Origin: Pseudomonadota bacterium
Lineage (GTDB): Bacteria; Pseudomonadota; Gammaproteobacteria; Steroidobacterales; Steroidobacteraceae
DNA length: 64,000 nt
Assembly: GCA_021851405.1 (NCBI GenBank)
Contig: JAJZDW010000011.1
Span: forward strand, 41,985-105,984
Direction: 5' to 3'
Part shown: in pieces, positions 43,879-51,108 of the stretch
How the letters are laid out: every line of letters starts with the position of its first letter
Position numbering within the stretch: position 1 is the first letter of the stretch
Translations under genes and position numbers: made by a program
The notes under the pieces: model-generated
Told to the model about the DNA's origin: nothing
Seen by the model: only the letters and a program-made list of their open reading frames with translations
Database searches by the model: none

Positions 43879-44760
43879 ATGACCCCTCCCCGTATCTGCG
43901 CTCTGGTCGGCCGCTTCACGGACCCGCGGGTGGCCGAGTCCGCCCGGGTGGCGCTTGGGCATCTGGTTGAGCGGGGGGTGGCGGTGCGGATCGATTGCGC
44001 CGCACCGCTCGCGGCCAGCTCGGCGGCGAGCGCGGTCGCCACGGCCGAGCTCAGTCCCGGGGCGGACCTGATGATCGCGGTCGGGGGCGACGGCACGCTG
44101 CTCTACGCCGCGGGGCTCGTGGCCCGCCACGGCGTGCCGCTGCTCGGCATCAACCGCGGCCGACTCGGCTTTCTCACCGACGTGATGCCGCAGGACATCG
44201 CCGCCTGCCTCGATGCGGCCCTCGCCGGCCAGCTCGATGCCGACGAGCGGCCGCTGCTCGCGGCGCGACTGGAGCACGCCGACGGCTCGTGCCACGAGAC
44301 GCTGGCGCTGAACGACGTGGTGCTGCAGAAGCTCGCCACGGGCCGGATGCTGGATTTCGAGACCCGGGTCGCCGGCCGCTACGTCAACACCCACGCCGGC
44401 GACGGCATCGTCGTGGCGAGCGCCACCGGCTCGACGGCGTACGCCCTGTCCTGCGGCGGGCCGATCATCGAGCCGCAGCTCGACATCGTGGTCCTGGCGC
44501 CGATCTGTCCGCACACCCTCTCGGACCGGCCCATCGTGGTGTCCGGCCGCTCGGTGATCGAGGTCCGCCTGCTCGAGCGGCTCGATGCGCGCGCCCAGGT
44601 GACCTGCGATGGCAGCATCCTCGGGACGCTGGTGCCGGGGGAGCGTCTGCAGATCCGCCGCGCCGCCGAGCGCGTCACGCTGCTGCATCCGCACGGGCAC
44701 GACTATTTCCGCCTGCTGCGCTCGAAACTGCACTGGGGTCGCGGCGACAGCGAGCGCTGA
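43879..44760 (+). CDS. nadK: NAD kinase
   Basis: 293-aa kinase making NADP from NAD. GGDGT motif in LMIAVGGDGTLLYAAGLVA, then GVPLLGINRGRLGFLTDV, ALNDVVLQK, and the THAGDGIVVASATGSTAYAL nucleotide site. ATG at 43879 is chosen by homology to the family start; TAGGAT ends eight bases before it. Divergent from hrcA and upstream of recN, as in E. coli. Confidence 0.96.
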   Translation: MTPPRICALVGRFTDPRVAESARVALGHLVERGVAVRIDCAAPLAASSAASAVATAELSPGADLMIAVGGDGTLLYAAGLVARHGVPLLGINRGRLGFLTDVMPQDIAACLDAALAGQLDADERPLLAARLEHADGSCHETLALNDVVLQKLATGRMLDFETRVAGRYVNTHAGDGIVVASATGSTAYALSCGGPIIEPQLDIVVLAPICPHTLSDRPIVVSGRSVIEVRLLERLDARAQVTCDGSILGTLVPGERLQIRRAAERVTLLHPHGHDYFRLLRSKLHWGRGDSER

Positions 44761-44797
44761 GCGCCCTCTTCACACCTCCACCCTTTCGCGATCCGCC

Positions 44798-46522
44798 ATG
44801 CTCATCGCCCTTAAGATCCGCGACTTCGCCATCATCGATGAACTCGAACTCACGCTGCGCTCGGGCCTGACGGTGCTCACGGGGGAGACCGGCGCGGGTA
44901 AATCCATCCTGGTCGATGCGCTGCAACTGCTCGGCGGCGGCCGCGGCGGGGCGGAAATGATCCGCCACGGGGCCGAGCGGGCCGATCTCACCGCCACGTT
45001 CGATCTGCGCGGCGCGCCCGGGGATTTGACGGCCTGGCTCGAGGGCCAGGCGCTCGAGGGCGATGAGCTCATCGTGCGCCGCGTGCTCGGCACCGACGGA
45101 CGCTCGCGAGCCTGGCTCAACGGCCAGCCGGTACCGGTGCAGCTGCTGCGCGAGGCGGCCGATCTGCTCATCGACATCCACGGTCAGCACGAATTCCAGT
45201 CGCTCACCCGCGCAGCGCGCCAGCGCGAGCTGCTCGATGAATTCGGCGCGCTCACCGCTGAGCTCAGCGCGGTCGAGGCGGCCTACCGGCGCTGGCGCGA
45301 GTTGCACACCCGCGCCCGTGCGCTCGCCGCGGCGGCCGAGGAGCGCGACGCGCGGCTCGATCTGCTGCGCCACCAAGTCGGCGAGCTCGGTGCACTCGAA
45401 CTCGAGGCCGGCGAACTCGAGCGCCTCACCGAGGAGCGCACCCGCCTGGCGCACCGCGGCCGGTTGGCCGAGGCCGCCCAGGGGGCGCTCGGTCAGCTCT
45501 ATCAGGATGAGCCGCACAATGCCCACGGGGCGATCGGGCGCGCGCTGCAGGCGCTGCGCGCCGCGGCGGCGATCGATGCGCAGCTCGGCCCGATCGTCAC
45601 ACTGACGCAGGACGCCCAGGTCAACGTGCGCGAGGCGGCCCGCGAACTCGAGCGCTATGCGCAGAGCCTCGAGCTCGACACCACGCGCCAGAACAGCGTC
45701 GAGAGCCGGCTCGCGGCGATCGAGGATCTGGCCCGCAAACATCGGGTCAGCGCCGCGCAGCTGCCGGCGCGCGCCGTGGAGCTCGCCGCGGAGCTCGAGC
45801 AGCTCGAGCGCGCCGAGGTCGACCTGAAGGCGCTGCGCGGGGAACTCGAGACGGCGCTCGCGCACTACCACCGGCAGGCCGCGGCGCTCACCCAGGCGCG
45901 CACCGCAGCCGGCGCCGCACTCGGCACAGCGGTGACGGTGCACATGCAGACACTCGGCATGGCCGGGGGCCGCTTCGAAGTCGCCCTGACGGTGCGCGAG
46001 GACGAGCCGGCACCGCATGGCTCCGATGACGTCGAATTCCGCGTCAGTGCCAATCCCGGCCAGCCGGTACGCGCCCTCGCGAAGGTCGCCTCCGGCGGGG
46101 AGCTCTCACGGCTGTCGCTCGCGGTAGAGGTCGCCAGCAGCGCGCGCGAAACGCGCTGCATGGTGTTCGATGAGGTCGACTCCGGGATCGGCGGGGCGGT
46201 CGCGGAGATCGTCGGTCGGGAGCTGCGTGCGCTCGGGGAGCGCGGCCAGGTGCTGTGCGTGACGCACCTGCCTCAGGTGGCCTCACAGGGCCATCAGCAT
46301 CTGCGCGTCGCCAAGCACAGCGACGGGCGTGCCACGCAGACTCGCCTGACGGAACTGCCCGAGACCGAGCGCATCGAGGAGCTCGCGCGCATGCTCGGCG
46401 GGGTCGATGTCACGGTCACGGCGCGCGAGCACGCCCGCGAGATGCTCAAGGGCGCAGCGCCGTCCCGCGCCGCGGCCCGTGCGCCGGTACGGCGGCCGAA
46501 GCGCGGCGCCGAGCGCCGCTGA
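44798..46522 (+). CDS. recN: DNA repair protein RecN
   Basis: 574-aa SMC-like protein for double-strand-break repair. N-terminal MLIALKIRDFAIIDELELTL and Walker A TGETGAGKSILVDAL; long Glu/Leu/Arg coiled coils ~150-370; C-terminal ABC signature VASGGELSRLSLAVEV and Walker B MVFDEVDSGIGG. An Arg/Ala-rich tail of about 25 residues follows. No SOS box seen in the short 37-bp gap after nadK, so it may depend on read-through. Confidence 0.96.
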   Translation: MLIALKIRDFAIIDELELTLRSGLTVLTGETGAGKSILVDALQLLGGGRGGAEMIRHGAERADLTATFDLRGAPGDLTAWLEGQALEGDELIVRRVLGTDGRSRAWLNGQPVPVQLLREAADLLIDIHGQHEFQSLTRAARQRELLDEFGALTAELSAVEAAYRRWRELHTRARALAAAAEERDARLDLLRHQVGELGALELEAGELERLTEERTRLAHRGRLAEAAQGALGQLYQDEPHNAHGAIGRALQALRAAAAIDAQLGPIVTLTQDAQVNVREAARELERYAQSLELDTTRQNSVESRLAAIEDLARKHRVSAAQLPARAVELAAELEQLERAEVDLKALRGELETALAHYHRQAAALTQARTAAGAALGTAVTVHMQTLGMAGGRFEVALTVREDEPAPHGSDDVEFRVSANPGQPVRALAKVASGGELSRLSLAVEVASSARETRCMVFDEVDSGIGGAVAEIVGRELRALGERGQVLCVTHLPQVASQGHQHLRVAKHSDGRATQTRLTELPETERIEELARMLGGVDVTVTAREHAREMLKGAAPSRAAARAPVRRPKRGAERR

Positions 46523-46540
46523 GCGCCCGCTCACGGGCGC
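46523..46540. terminator. Hairpin between convergent recN and fur
   Basis: GCGCCCG/CGGGCGC, 7-bp perfect stem with a CTCA loop, starting right after the recN stop and covering the fur stop. No T tract on either side. Confidence 0.4.
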
Positions 46541-46965
46541 GGCGCGCGCCGGTGCGGACAGGCCTCGCGCCGGCAGTGCCCGTAGAGAATCAGGGAATGG
46601 TCACGGATCGCGAACTGCAGCCGCTCGGCCACCGCGTCCTGACGGGCCTCGATGCCCTCATCGACGAACTCTTCGACCTGGCCGCAGTCCAGACACACGA
46701 TATGATCGTGGTGCGCACCCTGATTCAGTTCGAAGACGGCCATGCCGTCCTCGAAGTGATGGCGGGTCACAAGTCCGGCGGCCTCGAACTGGGTGAGAAC
46801 CCGGTAGACGGTCGCGAGCCCGATGTCCTCGTGCGAGTCGAGCAGGCTGCGGTAGATGTCCTCGGCGGACAGATGCCGCGTCTCGCTGCCGGCGAGGATC
46901 TCGAGGATCTTCACGCGCGGCAACGTGACTTTCAGGCCGGCTTTACGCAGGTCCTTGCTTTCCAC
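46531..46965 (-). CDS. fur: Ferric uptake regulator Fur
   Basis: 144-aa iron-responsive repressor. Winged helix ~1-80 (LRKAGLKVTLPRVKILEIL, EDIGLATVYRVLTQFEAAGL), metal site region QGAHHDHIVCLDCGQVEEF with HHDH and the first CxxC, and a second Cys pair in GHCRREACPH. GTG at 46965 chosen: GGAGGA lies nine bases upstream and it yields the typical ESKDLRKAG start. Divergent from bamE, as in many proteobacteria; it may regulate the fecI-type system at the left end. Confidence 0.95.
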   Translation of the reverse strand: MESKDLRKAGLKVTLPRVKILEILAGSETRHLSAEDIYRSLLDSHEDIGLATVYRVLTQFEAAGLVTRHHFEDGMAVFELNQGAHHDHIVCLDCGQVEEFVDEGIEARQDAVAERLQFAIRDHSLILYGHCRREACPHRRAPRP

Positions 46966-46987
46966 GCGTTGCGATCCTCCGGATGTG

Positions 46988-47011
46988 ACCGCCGCAGGGA
47001 ATCGCGGCGGT
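46988..47011. repeat. Inverted repeat in the fur-bamE gap
   Basis: ACCGCCGC and GCGGCGGT with an 8-base loop, just upstream of fur and 16 bases before the bamE -10. GC-rich, so unlike a Fur box. Confidence 0.35.
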
Positions 47012-47026
47012 GCTGGCCCGATCAGG

Positions 47027-47032
47027 TATGAT
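47027..47032 (+). promoter_or_regulatory. -10 element of bamE
   Basis: TATGAT, 28 bases before the bamE ATG. No clear -35. Confidence 0.4.
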
Positions 47033-47060
47033 CGACCCAATTATTGCCCATCGGACCTCC

Positions 47061-47450
47061 ATGCGACCAGTTCAATTGACCTCTGCTGTGCGTCTCGCCG
47101 CCCTGCTCGCGGCGCTCTCGGTCCTGCTCGCCGGCTGCGTCTACCGCATGTCGATTCAGCAGGGCAACTATCTCGACGGCCACACCGTGCGGCAGCTGAA
47201 GGTGGGTATGACTCGGGTGCAGGTGCGCTATCTGCTCGGCACCCCGATGATCCAGGACGTCTTCGACTCCGACCGCTGGGACTACCTCTACTACTTCAAG
47301 CGCGGCTACGTGCAGCGGCCGATCGAGAGTCGCGTGACCGTGTTCTTCCACGACGGCAAGGTCAGCCGCTTCACGCTGCGCAACGTACCGAAGGGTCAGC
47401 CGATCGCCCCGGGGCTGCTGCCCTCGGCGAAGAAATTCCCGGTCCAGTAA
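47061..47450 (+). CDS. bamE: Outer membrane assembly lipoprotein BamE (SmpA/OmlA)
   Basis: 129-aa lipoprotein of the BAM complex that folds outer-membrane barrels. Signal peptide with lipobox LLAGC (Cys ~28), then the SmpA/OmlA fold: QQGNYLDGHTVRQLKVGMTR, VRYLLGTPMIQDVFDSDRWD and YYFKRG. Adjacent, divergent fur is a typical arrangement. A longer in-frame start at 47010 would hide the signal peptide. Confidence 0.96.
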   Translation: MRPVQLTSAVRLAALLAALSVLLAGCVYRMSIQQGNYLDGHTVRQLKVGMTRVQVRYLLGTPMIQDVFDSDRWDYLYYFKRGYVQRPIESRVTVFFHDGKVSRFTLRNVPKGQPIAPGLLPSAKKFPVQ

Positions 47451-47452
47451 CC

Positions 47453-47743
47453 TCAGCGGCGCGCAGAGCCGAGGCGCGCGCGCCGGCGCGCGCGCGGGTC
47501 CTGCACGAGCGGCCGATACAGCTCGATCCGATCCCCGTCGGCCGGCCGTGCGTCACGCGCGCAGAGTTCACCGAAGATTCCGACCGGCGCACTGTCCCAG
47601 GGGACCGGGACATCGGGCGCCGAGCGCCGTGCCGCCTCGAGTGCCGCGGCGACATCCGCGTCCTGCTCGAGCTCCACCGGCCACAGGAACTGGCCCTGCT
47701 CGGTGGCGTAGGCCACCAGGCAGCGCTTGCGCCCGCCGCTCAC
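47453..47743 (-). CDS. rnfH: RnfH-family ubiquitin-like protein (PasI/RatB)
   Basis: 96-aa small protein of the UPF0125 family. CLVAYATEQGQFLWPVELEQ opens the fold, VGIFGELCARDARPADGDRI and ELYRPLVQDPRARRR close it, matching the family. Overlaps ratA by 4 bp. Once proposed as antitoxin to RatA, but that role is disputed; here it is simply the conserved partner. Confidence 0.92.
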   Translation of the reverse strand: MSGGRKRCLVAYATEQGQFLWPVELEQDADVAAALEAARRSAPDVPVPWDSAPVGIFGELCARDARPADGDRIELYRPLVQDPRARRRARLGSARR

Positions 47744-48198
47744 GGCACGACCGCGCCCTCGGCCGGCGGCAGCGCGCGACTGCGGGCCACGAAGGCATCG
47801 ACCAGGGACCCGACCGTCTCGGCGAAGATGCGCTCAAAGAGCACCGCGGAGAGGGCGTTCTTGAACTGGAAGCGCAGCATCAGCTCGACCTGCGTGCCTT
47901 CCCCGGCGGGCGCCAGGTGCCACTCCCCCTCGAGCGCGCTGAACGGGCCGTCGACCAGGCGCATGTGCACGCGCCGGTACGGCTCGAGCGCGTTGCGGGT
48001 GGTGAATTCCCCGGTGAACGGCCCGCGACGCACGCCGATGGTGGCGACGATCTCACGGTCGCTTCGCGATAGCACCTGCGCGTGGGTGCACCACGGCAGG
48101 AACTGCGGATAGCTGTCGATGTCGTTGATCAGCGCGAACAGTCTGTTCGGCGGCATCTTGATGAGCGCCGAGCGCTTGACCTCTCGCATGGGCGACAT
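47740..48198 (-). CDS. ratA: RatA-type START-domain protein (PasT, coenzyme Q-binding)
   Basis: 152-aa polyketide cyclase/START-like protein. Core motifs: [70 protein letters not shown]. coli RatA inhibits 70S formation, and relatives (Coq10) bind quinones. Start at 48198 or the ATG at 48189 are both credible. Divergent from smpB as in E. coli. Confidence 0.92.
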   Translation of the reverse strand: MSPMREVKRSALIKMPPNRLFALINDIDSYPQFLPWCTHAQVLSRSDREIVATIGVRRGPFTGEFTTRNALEPYRRVHMRLVDGPFSALEGEWHLAPAGEGTQVELMLRFQFKNALSAVLFERIFAETVGSLVDAFVARSRALPPAEGAVVP

Positions 48199-48260
48199 TG
48201 TCCCAGGATCCCCCCGGCATCGACAAGAGCCGCAGCCGCGCCCGAGGGGCGCGCGCACGC

Positions 48261-48266
48261 TACAAT
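48261..48266 (+). promoter_or_regulatory. -10 element of smpB
   Basis: TACAAT, 28 bases before the smpB ATG in the ratA-smpB divergent gap. Confidence 0.4.
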
Positions 48267-48294
48267 GCGCGCCCCCGACCGACCCGAAGAGCCG

Positions 48295-48765
48295 ATGCCC
48301 CCCAAGCCCGCAGCCCCCGCCCGGCTGATCGCCGAGAACCGCAGAGCGCGCTTCGAGTACTTCATCGAGGAGCGCTACGAGGCGGGCCTGGTGCTGCAGG
48401 GCTGGGAGGTCAAATCGATGCGTGCCGGCCGGGCGCAGCTGACCGAGTCCTACGTCTATCTGCGCAACGGCGAGGCGTTCCTCTTCGGCGCGCACTTCTC
48501 GCCCCTGGCGGCAACCTCCACGCACGTGCTCGCCGATCCGGCGCGCACACGCAAGCTGCTGCTCAATCGCAGCGAGCTCAACGGCCTGATCGGCGCGGTC
48601 GAGCGGCGCGGCTACACCCTGATCCCGCTCGAGCTGCACTGGAAGAGCGGCCGCGCCAAACTCACCTTCGGACTCGCCAAGGGCAAGAAGCAGCACGACA
48701 AACGCGCCACGGAGAAGAACCGCGACTGGGAGCGCGACAAGGCACGTCTGCTGCGCCGCGGCTGA
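48295..48765 (+). CDS. smpB: SsrA-binding protein SmpB
   Basis: 156-aa partner of tmRNA in ribosome rescue. [20 protein letters not shown] starts the OB fold; [20 protein letters not shown] and [13 protein letters not shown] form the RNA-binding surface; the basic C-terminal tail [20 protein letters not shown] enters the decoding centre. Its RNA ssrA is next, 157 bases downstream. Confidence 0.97.
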   Translation: MPPKPAAPARLIAENRRARFEYFIEERYEAGLVLQGWEVKSMRAGRAQLTESYVYLRNGEAFLFGAHFSPLAATSTHVLADPARTRKLLLNRSELNGLIGAVERRGYTLIPLELHWKSGRAKLTFGLAKGKKQHDKRATEKNRDWERDKARLLRRG

Positions 48766-48895
48766 CGTGGCGCGGCGGCGGCTCGGCTCAAGACTGTACA
48801 TCATTACAGCCTCACCGGCGGACGCCGAGCGTGGCGGGGCGCCGGGCCGCGCCGCAGGATGGTGCGCGGCGCTGTGCAGAACGCGCGCCGACGGG

Positions 48896-48901
48896 TATGC
48901 T
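48896..48901 (+). promoter_or_regulatory. Possible -10 element of ssrA
   Basis: TATGCT, 21 bases before the mature tmRNA 5' end, consistent with a short 5' leader trimmed by RNase P. -35 not evident. Confidence 0.35.
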
Positions 48902-48922
48902 TGCAGGTGACAGATCTCTCTT

Positions 48923-49275
48923 GGGGGCGACCGGTTTCGACGTGGGTTGCGAACCTTCAGAGGCGTACCGAGGCGCAGTGTCCTCGTAAATCTCGCTGCA
49001 AAACTATAGTTGCCAACGACGACAACTTCGCTCTCGCCGCCTAACCGCGGCTGACCTTCGACCGGTCCGTGCCTGTGCGGCCGACTCGGGGGACGCGTTC
49101 ACAGGCTCGCGATACGGTGTGCGACGGGCCGGATCGTTAAGAGTCACCGTGTGCTGGCGCTTCGTCTTCCCTGCCCCTCGGGTAGCGCGGCGCGAGAAAC
49201 AAAGAGTGGGCTACGTACGTAGAGCCTGAAGTCTAGGACTTGCGGACGGGGGTTCGATTCCCCCCGCCTCCACCA
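48923..49275 (+). ncRNA. ssrA: Transfer-messenger RNA (tmRNA)
   Basis: 353-nt one-piece tmRNA. The 5' GGGGGCG pairs with 3' CGCCTCC to form the tRNA-Ala-like acceptor, ending in an encoded ACCA. The T arm contains GGGGGTTCGATTCCCCC. It rescues stalled ribosomes, using SmpB, and tags the protein for proteolysis. The tag frame is at 49012-49044. The pseudoknot-rich segment between is GC-rich. Confidence 0.96.
49012..49044 (+). CDS. tmRNA proteolysis tag reading frame
   Basis: Ten codons plus TAA encode ANDDNFALAA, the tag added after a charged Ala. The E. coli tag reads ANDENYALAA; the LAA end recognised by ClpXP/SspB is conserved, while Glu to Asp and Tyr to Phe differ. The upstream resume region has the usual TAGTT. 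Confidence 0.92.
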   Translation, partial: ANDDNFALAA

Positions 49276-49283
49276 CTTCCCCG

Positions 49284-49303
49284 CCCCGCCGCATCCGGCG
49301 GGG
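49284..49303 (+). terminator. Hairpin downstream of ssrA
   Basis: CCCCGCCG/CGGCGGGG, an 8-bp stem with loop CATC, nine bases after the tmRNA 3' end. No T tract, but a plausible 3' structure for processing. Confidence 0.45.
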
Positions 49304-49416
49304 CCGCGCTGCGGCGCGCACGCAGGCGAATCCGCTTCGCGACTCCAACAAACATCAACTCGCGCACAATGCACGGGGCTGTGCGTTTCTCGCGCGCGAC
49401 AAAATGCGTTAAGCTT

Positions 49417-49432
49417 CACGCTGATCAGCGTG
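49417..49432. promoter_or_regulatory. Perfect 16-bp palindrome upstream of opgG, possible operator
   Basis: CACGCTGATCAGCGTG, exact dyad symmetry 51 bases before the opgG ATG. It lies in the only promoter-sized gap before opgGHD. Confidence 0.5.
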
Positions 49433-49482
49433 TTAGATGGAGTGCGCGATCTGTCGCCACACGGCGACAATGGGCCGGTGTT

Positions 49483-51108
49483 ATGCCGCAGACGAAGCAC
49501 CCGACTGCCGCTGTGGCGTCGAACGACAGGCCCCGCGAGAAACTGGTGACAATAAAGAATCGGATATCCCTCGTCGCGTTTCTGACGCTTGCCCCCTTCG
49601 CCTGCGCCCTCGGCCGAGCCGCCGCGCCGGCCCGACACGCCCCGCCACCCCGGCGACCGTTCACGTTCGCCACCGTCGAGCACCTGGCGGCACTGCGCGC
49701 CGAGCACCCCTACCACGTGCACTCCACGCCGCTGCCGAACGTGCTGCGCCGGTTGAGCTACGCGCAGTATCACCAGATCCACTTTCGCCCCGCCGATGCG
49801 CTCTGGCGCGGCCACTCACGGTTCGAGGTGCAGTTCTATCACCGTGGCTTCGCGTTCACGCGCCAGGTGAAGATCTTCACGGTGAGCGCCAGGGGCGTGC
49901 AGGCGGTGCGCTACAGCCCCTCGATGTTCGAGTTCCCGCGCGCGCTCGGCGGGTTGCGCCTGTCCGATCAGCTGGGCTTCGCCGGCCTCTCGGTGCGCTT
50001 CCCGCTCGAGCGCCCCGGGCACCCGCGCAGCGTGCTCGCCTTCCTCGGCGCGACCTACTTTCGCGTCCTCGGCCGCAACCAGACCCAGGGGATCACGGCC
50101 CGCGGACTGGCCGTCGACACCGCCACCACCGGCGGGGAGGAGATCCCCTACTTCACGCACTTCTGGCTGCGTGAGCCGATGCCCGAGGCGCGCACCCTGA
50201 CGATCTACGCGCTGCTCGACAGTCCGAGCGTCGCCGGGGCGTACCGGTTCGTGGTGCGACCGGGGAACATCACCCAGGTCACCGTCAGCGCGCTGCTCTA
50301 CCCGCGCCACCACATCGCCAAGCTCGGCATCGCCCCGCTCACCTCGATGTTCCTCTACGGCCGCAACTCCGCGCGGCGGCGCTTCGCGAACTGGCGTCCG
50401 CAGGTGCACGACAGCGATGGCTTGATGATGCACACCGGCGGCGGGGAGTGGCTGTGGCGCCCGCTGCGCAATCCGCTGCGCCTGCAGGTCAATCGCTTCA
50501 TGGACGAGAACCCCGGGGGCTTCGGGCTCATCCAGCGCGACCGTCGCTTCGCGGACTACGAGGACCCCGCGGCGCGCTACGAGAGCCGCCCGAGCTACTG
50601 GGTGCAGCCGCTCGGACACTGGGGGCGCGGCGGAGTCGAGCTGGTCGAGATCCCCGGCGAGGCGGACATCGATTACAACATCGACGCGTACTGGGTGCCG
50701 AGCGCGCCGGTGCGGGCCGGCCAGCCGCTCGCCTTCTCCTACGTCCTCTCGGCCTACCTGCACTCCGGGCTGCGCTGGCCGCCGGGGGGCCGCGTGGTCG
50801 CAACGCGGGTCGCGCCGGTGCTGCGCGCCGGCCACCCGGTGAGCGGCCAGCGCCAGATGCTGATCGATTTCGCCGGCGAGGGCCTGCATAGCCTGCGCGC
50901 CAGTCAGCCCGTGCGCGCCGTGGTGAGCGGACTCGGGGCGCGCGTCTTTGACATCAAGACCCAGCGACTGCCCGAGAACGGGCACTGGCGGGTGCGCTTC
51001 CGGGTCCAGCCGACGGGCGGACAGCCGGTCGACCTGCGCTGCTACCTCGAGCTCTACGGGGCGCCGCTCAGTGAGACCTGGACCTATCAGTGGACGCCCG
51101 GATCGTGA
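49483..51108 (+). CDS. opgG: Periplasmic glucan biosynthesis protein OpgG (MdoG)
   Basis: 541-aa secreted protein that modifies the beta-1,2-glucan backbone of osmoregulated periplasmic glucans. After a hydrophobic signal (ISLVAFLTLAPFACALG), the family core is clear: FRPADALWRGHSRFEVQFYH, LLDSPSVAGAYRFVVRPG, VHDSDGLMMHTGGGEWLWRP, ENPGGFGLIQRDRRFADYED, and ending LSETWTYQW. Start uncertain: ATG 49483, or GTG 49546 nearer the signal peptide. Overlaps opgH by 19 bp. Confidence 0.92.
   Translation: MPQTKHPTAAVASNDRPREKLVTIKNRISLVAFLTLAPFACALGRAAAPARHAPPPRRPFTFATVEHLAALRAEHPYHVHSTPLPNVLRRLSYAQYHQIHFRPADALWRGHSRFEVQFYHRGFAFTRQVKIFTVSARGVQAVRYSPSMFEFPRALGGLRLSDQLGFAGLSVRFPLERPGHPRSVLAFLGATYFRVLGRNQTQGITARGLAVDTATTGGEEIPYFTHFWLREPMPEARTLTIYALLDSPSVAGAYRFVVRPGNITQVTVSALLYPRHHIAKLGIAPLTSMFLYGRNSARRRFANWRPQVHDSDGLMMHTGGGEWLWRPLRNPLRLQVNRFMDENPGGFGLIQRDRRFADYEDPAARYESRPSYWVQPLGHWGRGGVELVEIPGEADIDYNIDAYWVPSAPVRAGQPLAFSYVLSAYLHSGLRWPPGGRVVATRVAPVLRAGHPVSGQRQMLIDFAGEGLHSLRASQPVRAVVSGLGARVFDIKTQRLPENGHWRVRFRVQPTGGQPVDLRCYLELYGAPLSETWTYQWTPGS

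Noticed and set aside
46966..47060. Fur box for autoregulation of fur
   Set aside because: The gap holds a GC-rich inverted repeat rather than an AT-rich GATAATGATAATCATTATC-like element.
48923..49482. Genomic island or phage inserted at the 3' end of ssrA
   Set aside because: tmRNA ends are common integration sites, but no integrase, direct repeat of the tmRNA end or atypical gene follows; opgGHD looks native.
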